From Luteococcus sanguinis (lineage in GTDB: Bacteria > Actinomycetota > Actinomycetes > Propionibacteriales > Propionibacteriaceae), in NCBI RefSeq assembly GCF_039527675.1, contig NZ_BAAAKI010000016.1, forward strand, positions 62,001 through 126,000: a stretch of DNA of 64,000 nt. Reading direction: 5' to 3'. This document shows, piece by piece, positions 26,733 through 35,508 of this stretch (within the stretch, counting starts at the first letter, position 1; the number at the start of each line of letters is the position of its first letter). The position numbers and the translations under genes are program-made. The notes under the pieces are model-generated. The model had not been told where the DNA came from. It worked only from the letters and a program-made list of their open reading frames with translations, and did no database searches.

Positions 26733-27875
26733 ATGGCTTCCGCCGTCGCACGCCGACGTCGGGGTTCTGGAAACTCCCAGAACCTCGCGGGCTGGTTGTT
26801 CGTCTCGCCCGTCATCATCATCCTGGGCCTGTTCCTGTTCATCCCGATCGTGATGGCCGCGTGGGTGAGCGTCTCCGACTGGAACGGCAATGGTTCACCC
26901 TTCTCCGGGACGGCGAAGTTCGTGGGCTTCGCGAACTACACCGCGGTGCTGGGCGGCAAGGGTCTGGCCGCGCGCGACTTCGGGCTGAGCATCCGTAACA
27001 ACCTCTACTACGTGGCGCTCGTCGTCCCGCTGCAGACGATCATGTCGCTCTTCCTGGCGGTGATGGTCACCCGCAAGGGGCTGCGCGGGAAGGGCTTCTT
27101 CCGCACCGCCTTCTACTTCCCGTCGGTGACCAGCTCGGTGGCGATCACCGTCTTGTGGCTCTTCCTGTTCAACGCCACCGGTGCGGTGAACAAGGCTCTG
27201 TCGTGGCTCGGCATCAACGGGCCCAACTGGTTCAACGACCCGCGCGGCGTGCTCGGCATGCTGCTGGAGCCGCTCGGCGTGCACGAGACCGGGGCACTGG
27301 CCAAGCCGGGCCTGTTCGGCGTCTCGGGCTACCAGTGGCTGCAGGGTCCCTCGATCGCCATGTGCGCCTTCATCCTGATGGCCATCTTCACCACCTCCGG
27401 CACCTTCATGCTGCTGTTCATCGCCGCGCTGCAGGACATCGGCGAGGAGACCTCGGAGGCCGGCATGGTCGACGGTGCAACGGCCTGGCAGCGCTTCCGC
27501 CACATCACGTTGCCGATGCTTCGTCCGACGCTGTTCACCGTCATCACCCTCGGCCTGATCGGCACCTGGCAGGTCTTCGACCAGATCGCCATCGGTTCCC
27601 AGGGTGATCCGGCCAAGACGACGATGACCCCGGCCTACCTGAGCTACACCAAGGCCTTCAACGACGGCGAATGGGGCAAGGCGGCGGCGATCGCCTTCAT
27701 CCTGTTCGCGATCATCGTGCTGATGACCCTGGTCCAGCGGATGGTGCTGGGTGACTCGGACTACTCGCGGATGTCGCGCAAGGAACTGAAGGCCGACAAG
27801 GAGGCGCGCGATCTCAAGGCCGCGCAACAACGTGCTGCCGCGCAGATCATCGTCCAGAAGGAAGGCCAGGCATGA
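26733..27875 (+). CDS. ABC sugar transporter permease (MalF-like)
   Basis: 380 residues, six or more helices. The EAA loop that couples to the ATPase is seen as EETSEAGMVDGATAWQRFRHITLPML. A periplasmic insertion is present between helices 3 and 4, and the C-terminal 50 residues are charged and cytosolic. It starts 6 bp after the binding-protein stop without its own Shine-Dalgarno, so it depends on coupled translation. No ATPase gene lies in the cluster; as in many actinobacteria, a shared MsiK-type ATPase elsewhere probably energises it. Confidence 0.92.
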   Translation: MASAVARRRRGSGNSQNLAGWLFVSPVIIILGLFLFIPIVMAAWVSVSDWNGNGSPFSGTAKFVGFANYTAVLGGKGLAARDFGLSIRNNLYYVALVVPLQTIMSLFLAVMVTRKGLRGKGFFRTAFYFPSVTSSVAITVLWLFLFNATGAVNKALSWLGINGPNWFNDPRGVLGMLLEPLGVHETGALAKPGLFGVSGYQWLQGPSIAMCAFILMAIFTTSGTFMLLFIAALQDIGEETSEAGMVDGATAWQRFRHITLPMLRPTLFTVITLGLIGTWQVFDQIAIGSQGDPAKTTMTPAYLSYTKAFNDGEWGKAAAIAFILFAIIVLMTLVQRMVLGDSDYSRMSRKELKADKEARDLKAAQQRAAAQIIVQKEGQA

Positions 27876-28741
27876 GCAGGACAATGGACGCCTCGGACGC
27901 CCGACAGGCCAACCGGATGGGTCCGGCGGGCTGGGTCGCGCTGGGGCTGCTCTCGGTGATGGCCGTGTTCTACATCTTCCCCTTCGTGCTGCAGGTGGCG
28001 AACTCCTTCAAGACCGACGCCGAGGCCACCGCGAACGCGATGAGCCCGGTGCCGCAGGTGTGGACGACGGCTGCCTACGACCGCCTCTTCCGCAACTCCG
28101 ACTACCCGCGCTGGTTCCTCAACTCGGTCATCGTGACGCTCTTCGTCACCGCCGGACGCGTCTTCTTCAACTCCCTGGCGGGCTACGCGCTGGCGCGGCT
28201 GAGGTTCCGGGGGCGCCAGGTCGTGTTCGCGATGCTGATCGCGGTGATGAGCGTGCCCGGCGTGATCCTGCTGATCCCGAAGTTCCTGGTGATCAACCAG
28301 CTCGGCATCTACAACTCGTATCCGGCGCTGATCCTGCCGCTGCTGGTGGACGCGGCCGGGGTGTTCATCATGAAGAACTTCTTCGAGTCCATCCCCCCGG
28401 CGGTCGAGGAGGCGGCACGCATCGATGGTGCGGGCACCTTCCGCACCTTCTGGTCGGTGGTGCTGCCGATGGCGACGCCGGCGCTGATCACCATCACGAT
28501 CCTGAGTTTCCAGGGCTCCTGGAACGAGTACTCGCACTTCATCGTCGCCTCGCAGAGCCCCGAGCTCTACACGCTGACCAAGGGCGTCGGCACACTCGCG
28601 TCCGGTGGGCTGGGCGGCATGAGCAACCAGTACCCGCTGAAACTGGGCGCGGCGGCCCTGATGACGATCCCGGTCGCGATCCTGTTCTTCGTCTTCCAGA
28701 AGCGGATCATGAACACCTCGGACGGAGCGGTGAAGGGCTGA
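27872..28741 (+). CDS. ABC sugar transporter permease (MalG-like)
   Basis: 289 residues, six helices; EAA loop VEEAARIDGAGTFRTFWSVVLPMATPAL. It overlaps the MalF-like gene by ATGA and ends the operon, followed by a large bidirectional hairpin. With the lipoprotein and MalF-like protein it forms the importer core. Confidence 0.93.
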   Translation: MSRTMDASDARQANRMGPAGWVALGLLSVMAVFYIFPFVLQVANSFKTDAEATANAMSPVPQVWTTAAYDRLFRNSDYPRWFLNSVIVTLFVTAGRVFFNSLAGYALARLRFRGRQVVFAMLIAVMSVPGVILLIPKFLVINQLGIYNSYPALILPLLVDAAGVFIMKNFFESIPPAVEEAARIDGAGTFRTFWSVVLPMATPALITITILSFQGSWNEYSHFIVASQSPELYTLTKGVGTLASGGLGGMSNQYPLKLGAAALMTIPVAILFFVFQKRIMNTSDGAVKG

Positions 28742-28755
28742 GCGCCCGAGCATGG

Positions 28756-28803
28756 GAACCGGGGTTGGTTTGCACCGCAGTCGGTGTGAACCAACCCCGG
28801 TTC
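28756..28803. terminator. Bidirectional terminator between importer operon and two-component genes
   Basis: An interrupted inverted repeat: GAACCGGGGTTGGTT pairs with AACCAACCCCGGTTC, then GCACCG with CGGTGT around CAGT. It sits between convergent stops (28741 and 28817) and ends just before the response-regulator stop, so it serves both strands. Confidence 0.85.
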
Positions 28804-28816
28804 GTGCGTTGGCGGC

Positions 28817-29470
28817 TCAGCGTCCGGCGAGACCGACCTCGTAGGCGAACAGCACCAGGCCCACCCGGTCGCGGATCGCGAGCTTGCTCAGCAGGCGTCC
28901 GATGTGGGTCTTCACCGTGCCCTCGGCCATGTAGAGGGTGGAGGCGATCTCGGTGTTGGTGGCCCCCTTCGCGATCTCGGCCAGCACCTCGCGCTCCCGG
29001 TCGGTGAGCAGGGCCAAGCGCTCGTCCGGACGTCCGGGGGCCGACGGCAGGGTGGGGACGATGTGGTCCAGCAGACGCCGGGTGGCGGTGGGCGCCATCA
29101 CGGCCTCACCGGCGGCCACGGTGCGGATCGCCTGCAGCAGTTCGGCCGGGCGCGCGTCCTTGAGCAGGAAGCCGGAGGCGCCCGCCTTGAGCGCTGCGAA
29201 GACGTACTCGTCCAGGTCGAAGGTGGTCAGCACCAGCACCTTCGTCGCCTCCCCGGAGGCCGCGATCCGGCGGGTGGCCTCGACGCCGTCCATGATCGGC
29301 ATCCGGATGTCCATCAGCACCACGTCGGCGTGGGTGCGGGCGACGGCCGCGCAGGCCTCGGACCCGTCCGCCGCCTCACCCACCACCTGCATGTCGTCCT
29401 CGGCGTCGATCAGCATCCGGAAGCCGCTGCGCACCAGGGCCTGGTCGTCGGCCAGCAACACCGTGATCAT
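28817..29470 (-). CDS. NarL/FixJ-family response regulator
   Basis: 217 residues. The receiver domain has the phosphoacceptor Asp in DVVLMDIRMP (about 54) and the conserved Lys in GFLLKDARP. The LuxR-type helix-turn-helix is LTDREREVLAEIAKGATNTEIASTL and TVKTHIGRLLSKL. The ATG abuts the TAG of the kinase gene directly upstream, so the pair is coupled. It is probably a transcription activator; the target is unknown. Confidence 0.95.
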   Translation of the reverse strand: MITVLLADDQALVRSGFRMLIDAEDDMQVVGEAADGSEACAAVARTHADVVLMDIRMPIMDGVEATRRIAASGEATKVLVLTTFDLDEYVFAALKAGASGFLLKDARPAELLQAIRTVAAGEAVMAPTATRRLLDHIVPTLPSAPGRPDERLALLTDREREVLAEIAKGATNTEIASTLYMAEGTVKTHIGRLLSKLAIRDRVGLVLFAYEVGLAGR

Positions 29471-30871
29471 CTAGCGCTCCATCATTCTCGTGTCGTCCGT
29501 GAAGGGGTTCGGGGGTGGCTGGTTCGGGTCGCCGGAGGGACCCCTCGACAGGCTCGGGAACCGTGGGCCGTGGCTCGGGGAACGGGGGTCACGGCTCGGG
29601 GACCGTGGGTTGACGCTCGGGGTCCGGTCGCTGGGGACGGGGAGCACTGCGCGCACCAGGAAACCTCCGCCCTGGCGGGGGCGGGCGACCAACTGGCCGC
29701 CCTGGGAGCTGACCCGCTCCCGCATCCCGCGCAGGCCGTGGCCGCGTCCGTCGCCGGCCGCCAACGCACCGGCACCGTCGTCCAGCACCTCGACGATGAT
29801 GACCTCGCTGCCGTAGCTGAGCTGCACCTGCGCGTGCGCCTCGGGCCCCGCGTGCTTGAGGAAGTTGGTGATCGCCTCCTGCACCACGCGGTAGACCACC
29901 AGCGCGAAGGTCGGCGGCACCTGCGGCAGGGTGCCGGTGACGACCAGCTGTACCCGTCCGTCGCCGGCCCGCTCCACCAACTCCGGGATCTGCTGCAGTC
30001 CGGGGGAGGGTGCGAAGTCGGCGGTCTCGTCCGGGGTGCCGCGCAGGACGCCGACGATGCGGCGCATCTGGGTGAGGGCGTCGCGTCCGGTCTCGGCGAT
30101 GGTGTCCAGCGCGACCGCCGCCTGCTCTGGGTGCTTGGCGGCGATCGCGCGTCCGCCCTCGGCCTGGACGACCATCACCGACAGCGAGTGGGCGACCACG
30201 TCGTGCAGCTCTCGCGCGATCTGCGCGCGGACGGCGGCCTCGGCGCTCTGGGCGGCCTGTTCCCGCTCGGACAGCTCCAACTGGCGACGCTTCGCCTCGG
30301 CGACCAGCCTCTCCTGGCCGGCCTGCGCCGACTCCCGGACCCGACGTCCCGTGGCATAGCTCGACATCACGATCGCGGCGCACATCACCACCCCCAGTGC
30401 GAGCACGGCGAGGATGGTCCCGGAGCTGGAGTTCGGCCCCAGGGAGTGCAAAAGGTCTTCGAAGCTCGCGCCGGTCAAGGCGCGCAACCAGCTCACCGGC
30501 CCCACGATCGAGCCGAACAGGCCAATCACCAGCGCCAGGCGCGCGGGCAGTCCGGGCACCCAGCGCGCGACCGAATAGACGGTCACCGGCACCAGCACCA
30601 GGGAGAAGGTCGGGTACTGCACCAGCCATGCCTGCACCAGGAAGCACGTCGCAACGACCAGTAGCACCATCAGCGGCCGGCGACGTCGGAAGGCGATCGC
30701 CACGACCATCACCAGGCTGGTGAGCAGGAGCATCGGGTCGGTGTTGGATCTCAGCCCGAACAACAGGGTGGGCAGCAGTACCAACACGGCGATGATCCCG
30801 GTCACCGCGAGGTCCAGTGACCAGGTGGCGTGCCGCAACTCGATGCGGCGCAGCTCGTCCCGGGTGCTCAT
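29471..30871 (-). CDS. NarL-system sensor histidine kinase (HisKA_3 type)
   Basis: 466 residues from the ATG at 30871 (MSTRDELRRIELRH). Residues 20-190 hold about five membrane helices without a distinct extracellular sensor. A short coiled coil (RLVAEAKRRQLELSEREQAAQ) leads to the HisKA_3 dimerisation helix with phospho-His in RELHDVVAHSLSVMVVQ. The ATPase domain has VVQEAITNFLKHA (N-box), VLDDGAG and GHGLRGMRERV. After the catalytic domain (about 415) follows an unusual Pro/Ser/Arg tail coded by the 21-bp repeat array and ending NPFTDDTRMMER. The stop abuts the response-regulator start. Confidence 0.93.
   Translation of the reverse strand: MSTRDELRRIELRHATWSLDLAVTGIIAVLVLLPTLLFGLRSNTDPMLLLTSLVMVVAIAFRRRRPLMVLLVVATCFLVQAWLVQYPTFSLVLVPVTVYSVARWVPGLPARLALVIGLFGSIVGPVSWLRALTGASFEDLLHSLGPNSSSGTILAVLALGVVMCAAIVMSSYATGRRVRESAQAGQERLVAEAKRRQLELSEREQAAQSAEAAVRAQIARELHDVVAHSLSVMVVQAEGGRAIAAKHPEQAAVALDTIAETGRDALTQMRRIVGVLRGTPDETADFAPSPGLQQIPELVERAGDGRVQLVVTGTLPQVPPTFALVVYRVVQEAITNFLKHAGPEAHAQVQLSYGSEVIIVEVLDDGAGALAAGDGRGHGLRGMRERVSSQGGQLVARPRQGGGFLVRAVLPVPSDRTPSVNPRSPSRDPRSPSHGPRFPSLSRGPSGDPNQPPPNPFTDDTRMMER
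29541..29624 (+). repeat. CTCGACAAGCTCGGGGA-family repeat, copy 3: 21-bp tandem array in the kinase C-terminus
   Basis: Seed CCCCTCGACAGGCTCGGGAA, then GCTCGGGG units starting at 29552, 29573, 29594 and 29615, exactly 21 bp apart. On the coding strand this gives the Pro/Ser/Arg tail (PRSPSRDPRSPSHGPRFPSL) of the histidine kinase. Confidence 0.85.
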
Positions 30872-30996
30872 CGCGCCAAGCCTATGGCGGGGGGCGACGG
30901 CGGGCGTCCGACCACGGTCTCGGACGCCCTGCCACTGTGGACCGTCCGACCAGTAGTTTCCATGCTTGGACCTCACGCTGGGTGGGACAATGTGGG

Positions 30997-31008
30997 TTGG
31001 ACGTCCAA
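30997..31008. promoter_or_regulatory. Palindrome TTGGACGTCCAA in the kinase/31053-gene divergent region
   Basis: A perfect 12-bp palindrome 45 bp before the ATG at 31053, with a related half-site TTGGAC at 30966. It may be an operator or promoter element for the downstream gene. The 181-bp region holds nothing else recognisable. Confidence 0.35.
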
Positions 31009-31052
31009 GACGGCGGGCATGGCACCTTCTTGGCCGCAGCACAGGGGGAGTG

Positions 31053-32921
31053 ATGAGTCAGTCGCCGTACGGGTCCGGACCCATCCGGCGGTCCGGTCAC
31101 GCCGGCATCGCTCGCGACCTCACCCAAGGACGCGTCGGCGAACCCCTGGTCCGCTGCCTGCTCGCACCCATCGACGAGCGCCGCGATCTCGCCGACCATC
31201 GGATGCTCATCGTCCTGAAGTTCCTCTACGAGGCCGGGGACGAGTTCCCGCCCCACCTGCGCACCGACATGGAACGGTCGGTGCTCGGCTTCCGTTACTG
31301 GCTGGACGAGCCCGGCAGTGACGACATGTGCCACTGGAGCGAGAGCCACGCGCTGATGTTCAGCGTCTGCGAGCACCTCGCTGGCCAGTTGTTCCCCCAC
31401 CAGGCCTTCACCAACGACGGACGCAAGGGTTCCCGCAAGGCCGACCGCGGGCGGCGGCGCCTGCTCGAGTGGCTCGGCAACCGCTTCCATCACGGCTTCA
31501 GCGAATGGCTCTCGCACACCTACTACGAATTGGACGTCGCGGGCCTGACGCTGTTGATCGACCACTCCCAGGACGAGGAACTGGTCACCCGCGCCGCGAT
31601 GGTGCTGGACCTGCTGATGCTGGACATGGCACTGCATCGCTTCGACGGACGCTTCGTCGCCTCCGCCGGGCGGGCAAACGGGGTGCAGAAGGCACGTCCG
31701 GAGCACTCCGAGATCAACACCGTGCTGGCCTCGGCCTTTGGCGACGAGCAACCGGCCTTCGACCCCGACGAGGTGAGCGGGATCTTTGTCGCCCGCCGCC
31801 GCTACCAGGTGCCCGAGGTGATCCGGGAGATCGCCGACGCCGACGCCGACCACCTGGTCCGTACCTCCCAGGGACTGGACGCCAGCGAGGTCGCCGCGGT
31901 GGTCGCCGCCCGCCCCGGGTTGGGCCATGCCGAACGGCGCGATGCGCTGGTCGAGCTGTTGTGGTCGATGGAGGCCTTCACCACACCGGAGGCGATCGGT
32001 CCGACGCTGGACGCGATCCGGCGACACGACCTGGGCCAGAACCGTTACCTTTCGCCGCTGACGCCGTTCGCGAAGCTGCGCTCCGAACGGCTGCAGGTGG
32101 CGACGCTGCGCGCGATGAACCCGATCACCCAGGGCATCGCGATGGGTCGCGCGGACGTGCAGACCTACCGCACCCCGCACTACCTGCTCTCCAGCGCGCA
32201 GCACCACCGCCCCGGCGAGTTCGGCGACCAGGAACAGATCTGGCAGGCGGCGCTCCCGGACGACATCACCGTCTTCTCCACCCACCCCGGATCGACCGAG
32301 CTGAGCGAGTACGCCCGCCCCTCGACCCCCTCGGCGTGGGTGGGCAATGGCATCAACCCCGATGTCGGCCAGCACCGCAATGTGCTGCTGGCGCTGCACG
32401 ACGTCCGTGGCCGCAAGGGCTATCTCGAGGGACGACGACATCAGCTCAGCCACCTCTTCTTCCCCTTCGTCCGCTTCGACGAGACCACGATCAGCGAGCG
32501 TCTGGTCGCCGGCCGGCGGCGCGACTCCTACATCGGGGTGCTCTCGCTGAACCCGGTCGAGATGCTCTCGGACGTCGAGGTGATCCAGCGCGGGGTGATC
32601 AGCGGCTGGGCGGTGGTCGTCACCGACCGGCAGGAGTTCGGGTCATTGGGACGCTTCGTCGACCACCTCAAGCAGACCAGCCTCGACTGGACGCGCGAGG
32701 AGTTGGTCTGGAGCACCGATCTGCACCAGTACAAGCAGCGGTTCCGCGGGGACTTCTGTGTGGACGGGGTTCCGCAGCGCTCGGACTACCCGCGGCTGGA
32801 CTGTGACTGGGCCCAGGTCGAACGCAGTCCCTCCGTGGTGACGGTGACGGGGGAGAGGTCCAGCCTGGTGCTCGACTGGGACGCGGGGACGCGCATCGTG
32901 CAGCCCGGCCCGGTTGGCTGA
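31053..32921 (+). CDS. Large conserved protein of unknown function, probably helical-barrel enzyme-like
   Basis: 622 residues from the ATG at 31053 (MSQSPYGSGPIRRSG), with AGGGGGAG 3 nt before the ATG. No signal peptide or membrane helix. MCHWSESHALMFSVCEHLAGQLFP, then RLLEWLGNRFHHGFSEWLSHTYYE and RAAMVLDLLMLDMALHRFDGRFVAS, form regularly spaced amphipathic helices, as in (alpha/alpha) barrels of glycosidase or lyase type. I remember this SExH and EWLSxxYYE pattern from a widespread uncharacterised family, but cannot assign a function. The C-terminal 200 residues look beta-rich. It stands alone. Confidence 0.75.
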   Translation: MSQSPYGSGPIRRSGHAGIARDLTQGRVGEPLVRCLLAPIDERRDLADHRMLIVLKFLYEAGDEFPPHLRTDMERSVLGFRYWLDEPGSDDMCHWSESHALMFSVCEHLAGQLFPHQAFTNDGRKGSRKADRGRRRLLEWLGNRFHHGFSEWLSHTYYELDVAGLTLLIDHSQDEELVTRAAMVLDLLMLDMALHRFDGRFVASAGRANGVQKARPEHSEINTVLASAFGDEQPAFDPDEVSGIFVARRRYQVPEVIREIADADADHLVRTSQGLDASEVAAVVAARPGLGHAERRDALVELLWSMEAFTTPEAIGPTLDAIRRHDLGQNRYLSPLTPFAKLRSERLQVATLRAMNPITQGIAMGRADVQTYRTPHYLLSSAQHHRPGEFGDQEQIWQAALPDDITVFSTHPGSTELSEYARPSTPSAWVGNGINPDVGQHRNVLLALHDVRGRKGYLEGRRHQLSHLFFPFVRFDETTISERLVAGRRRDSYIGVLSLNPVEMLSDVEVIQRGVISGWAVVVTDRQEFGSLGRFVDHLKQTSLDWTREELVWSTDLHQYKQRFRGDFCVDGVPQRSDYPRLDCDWAQVERSPSVVTVTGERSSLVLDWDAGTRIVQPGPVG

Positions 32922-32957
32922 AGATCCTCTCGGGGCGGCTCCACGTCAGCCGAAATG

Positions 32958-32975
32958 TGATATCACTTTGATATC
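32958..32975. promoter_or_regulatory. Candidate operator of the SPFH/RHH operon (TGATATCA with TTTGATATC)
   Basis: TGATATCA at 32958-32965 is a perfect palindrome, and GATATC recurs 11 bp on, in TTTGATATC (32967-32975). This A/T-rich island lies 40 bp before the SPFH start in G/C-rich DNA. The one-turn repeat spacing suits binding of ribbon-helix-helix dimers, such as the product of the second gene in the operon; this is inference. Confidence 0.5.
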
Positions 32976-33014
32976 GCCACTTCCTCGGCGAGCCACTTCC
33001 CCGGAGGCGCAACC

Positions 33015-33989
33015 ATGAGCCAGACCCCGACCCTCGACTCCGCACCGGCACCCGACGAGGTTCCCATCAGCACGCGTCCGGTGGGTCACGCCGGCATTCG
33101 TGTCGACGTCGCCGAGCGACGCGCGTGGAGCATTGGCGGCGCGTGGGTGCTGCTGCTGTGCGTGCTGGCGCTCATCGCGGCCGCGCTGCTCATGGCCAAT
33201 GGGCTGATGAACGAACACCCGATCCAGGTCGTCGCGGCGGCCGGCGTCGTGCTGTTGGCAGCCATCGGGCTGACCGGCCTGACGATCGTGAACCCCGGTG
33301 ACGCGCGGGTGGTCCAGTTCCTGGGCCACTACCTCGGCACGGTCCGCAATACCGGGTTGAACCTGACGGTCCCGTTCACCGTCGCACGCAATATCTCGGT
33401 GAAGGCCGTCAACTTCGAGACCGCCCCGCTCAAGGTCAACGACGCCAACGGCAACCCGATCGAGATCGGTGCCATCGTCGTCTACCAGGTCGCCGACACC
33501 GCCAAGGCTGCCTTCGCGGTCGAGCACTATGACGAGTTCGTCCGCAAGCAGGCCGAGTCGGCGCTGCGACATGTCGCGATGAGCCACCCCTATGACGACC
33601 ACTCGCTCTCGGAGGCGGGCCAGCGCTCGGTCATCACCCTGCGCGAGGCCACCGACCAGGTCAACCAGGAACTGGCGCACGAGGTGGCCGAGCGGGTCGC
33701 AGTATCCGGTGTCGAGATCGTCGAGGTGCGGATCTCCCACCTCGCCTATGCCGCAGAGATCGCCTCCGCGATGCTGCGCCGCCAGCAGGCCCAGGCCGTG
33801 CTGGCCGCGCGCCAGGTGATCGTCCAGGGGGCGACCGAGATGGCCAAGCAGGCTGTCCGGACGCTCGACGAGGAATCGGACATCGAGCTCGATCCCGAAC
33901 GCAAGGCCGCCATGATCTCCAACCTGCTCGTGGTGCTGTGCTCGGAGCAGCAGTCGGCGCCGGTCATCAACACCGGATCGCTGTACTGA
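33015..33989 (+). CDS. SPFH/band-7 (stomatin-like) membrane protein
   Basis: 324 residues. Two helices (about 45-65 and 75-98) anchor it. Then comes the SPFH domain, with IVNPGDARVVQFLGHYLGTVRNTGLNLTVPF, IEIGAIVVYQVADTAKAAFAVEHYDEFVRKQAESALRHV and a helical coiled region (EIASAMLRRQQAQAVLAARQVIVQGA). Members form oligomeric membrane microdomain scaffolds. The next gene, 2 bp downstream, encodes a small DNA-binding protein, a conserved pairing in bacteria. It probably acts in membrane organisation or stress. Confidence 0.9.
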   Translation: MSQTPTLDSAPAPDEVPISTRPVGHAGIRVDVAERRAWSIGGAWVLLLCVLALIAAALLMANGLMNEHPIQVVAAAGVVLLAAIGLTGLTIVNPGDARVVQFLGHYLGTVRNTGLNLTVPFTVARNISVKAVNFETAPLKVNDANGNPIEIGAIVVYQVADTAKAAFAVEHYDEFVRKQAESALRHVAMSHPYDDHSLSEAGQRSVITLREATDQVNQELAHEVAERVAVSGVEIVEVRISHLAYAAEIASAMLRRQQAQAVLAARQVIVQGATEMAKQAVRTLDEESDIELDPERKAAMISNLLVVLCSEQQSAPVINTGSLY

Positions 33990-33991
33990 GC

Positions 33992-34225
33992 GTGCCCAAC
34001 AAGAAGGGTGTCGAGCCGATGGCTCGCGCCGGGCGCAAGCAGCTGCTGTTGCGGATGTCGCCCCAGGTGCATGAAGCGCTCACGAAATGGGCCGCGGACG
34101 AGATGCGCAGCGTCAACGGCCAGGTGGAGTTGGTGCTGCGCGACGCCCTGCGCCAAGCGGGGCGCCTGCCCAAGGACGTCCCCGAGCCGCGCGGTCCCGG
34201 TCGTCCGTCGAAGTCGTCCGACTGA
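33992..34225 (+). CDS. Ribbon-helix-helix (Arc-like) DNA-binding protein
   Basis: 77 residues from the GTG at 33992; an internal ATG at 34019 with AAGAAGGG upstream would give 68. The core RKQLLLRMSPQVHEALTKWAADEMRSVNGQVELVLRDAL is the Arc/CopG fold: one beta strand, then two helices with the S-x-N-x-QVE turn. The C-terminus is Pro/Arg-rich. Two base pairs separate it from the SPFH stop, and the operon has GATATC repeats in front of it, so autoregulation is likely. Confidence 0.85.
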   Translation: MPNKKGVEPMARAGRKQLLLRMSPQVHEALTKWAADEMRSVNGQVELVLRDALRQAGRLPKDVPEPRGPGRPSKSSD

Positions 34226-34228
34226 ACT

Positions 34229-34303
34229 CCGCCAGGAACGCCCGCTGAGGGCAATCCGGCCCCGCCGTGGGACCGGATTGCTCTCACGTGGCGATTTTGG
34301 CGG
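34229..34303. repeat. 75-bp palindromic element, copy 3
   Basis: Starts 4 bp after the RHH stop. The inner arms AGGGCAATCCGGCCC and GGACCGGATTGCTCT and the right outer arm TGGCGATTTTGGCGG match copy 1. The left outer arm is more diverged. It could end transcription of the SPFH operon. Confidence 0.9.
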
Positions 34304-34410
34304 ACGCAGTTCACTGTTCGGCTGTCCAAGCATTACGTGGATGTCCGAGACGGTCGCTTGAGTGCTCCGGGGCCGTCAGAGTGGCGGCTCGCGTGAGAGG
34401 AGCCCCACCG

Positions 34411-35487
34411 ATGTTCCGCACCCATCTCGCCCGCGGTGCCGCCGCCGTCGCCCTCGGCGCGGCCGTTGCCTTGGCACCCGCCCCAGCCCTCGTCCAGGCG
34501 GCCCAGTCGTCCAATGCGGCCGTCCACCGCCAGGGTGATCACCCGTCCACCACGAAGAACCCGTACACCTTCGCGGTCATCGGTGACGTCCCCTACGGCG
34601 ATGCGCAGATCAAGCTGTTCCCCAGCTGGATCGACCAGATCAACGCCGCCAACCCGAAGATGACCTTCCACGTCGGTGACATCAAGAACGGCTCGACGCG
34701 CTGCGACGACCCCTACTACGCCCTGATCAAGAGCGACTTCGACCGCTTCGTGAACCCCTTCGTCTACACCCCGGGCGACAACGAGTGGACCGACTGCCAT
34801 CGCGCGAACAATGGTGCGTACAACCCGCTCGACCGCCTCGCCCTCGACCGCAAGACCTTCTTCGCGAACCCCGGCAGCACGATGGGCCAGAACCCCGCGA
34901 CGGTCACCAGCCAGTCCTACCTAGGTGTCCCCGAGAACGTCCGTCTGGAGCGCGCGGGGGTCAGCTTCGCGACCGTCCACGTCGTCGGCTCGAACGACGA
35001 CCTGAACGTCTGGGACGGCATCGGCAACACCTCCGTGACCAGCGAGCAGGCCGCCGACCAGGCCCAGCGCATGACGGCCGCAGTGGAGAATGTGCACGAC
35101 GCCTTCGCCGCGGCCCGTCGCAATGGTGACAAGGCCGTGGTCGTGATGCTGCAGGCCGACATGTTCGACCCCACCTACGACGTGCAGTGGAAGGACAACT
35201 CCGCCTTCAAGCCGCTGGTCCAGACGCTGGTGGACGAGTCGAACGCCTTCCGTGGCAAGACCTACCTCATCAACGGTGACAGCCACGTCTACAACGTCGA
35301 CCAGCCGCTGGCCGACGGTTCGAAGTGGCTGGGTTTCTATGGGGTGACCGGCTCCAGCAATCTCACCCGCATCACCACCGACGGGTCCAGCAACAACAAG
35401 GACTACCTGATGTTCACGGTGAACCCCTCCAAGAAGGGCGAGCCGCTGAGCTGGGTCCGCGTTCCCTACACCCAGCAGGCCTCCTGA
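34411..35487 (+). CDS. Secreted calcineurin-like metallophosphoesterase
   Basis: 358 residues from the ATG at 34411, with GAGAGGAG 8 nt upstream. The signal peptide (about 1-33) has hydrophobic core AAAVALGAAVALAPAPALVQA and likely cleavage after VQA-AQS. The metal-binding motifs are in order: FAVIGDVPYGD (GDxxYG), HVGDIKNGS (GDxK), TPGDNEWTDC (GDNEW) and LINGDSHVY (GxSH). It acts outside the cell as a phosphoesterase; the substrate is unknown. It is flanked by two copies of the 75-bp palindrome and is probably monocistronic. Confidence 0.9.
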   Translation: MFRTHLARGAAAVALGAAVALAPAPALVQAAQSSNAAVHRQGDHPSTTKNPYTFAVIGDVPYGDAQIKLFPSWIDQINAANPKMTFHVGDIKNGSTRCDDPYYALIKSDFDRFVNPFVYTPGDNEWTDCHRANNGAYNPLDRLALDRKTFFANPGSTMGQNPATVTSQSYLGVPENVRLERAGVSFATVHVVGSNDDLNVWDGIGNTSVTSEQAADQAQRMTAAVENVHDAFAAARRNGDKAVVVMLQADMFDPTYDVQWKDNSAFKPLVQTLVDESNAFRGKTYLINGDSHVYNVDQPLADGSKWLGFYGVTGSSNLTRITTDGSSNNKDYLMFTVNPSKKGEPLSWVRVPYTQQAS

Positions 35488-35508
35488 CGCGAGTCCCGTC
35501 GCCTGGCT

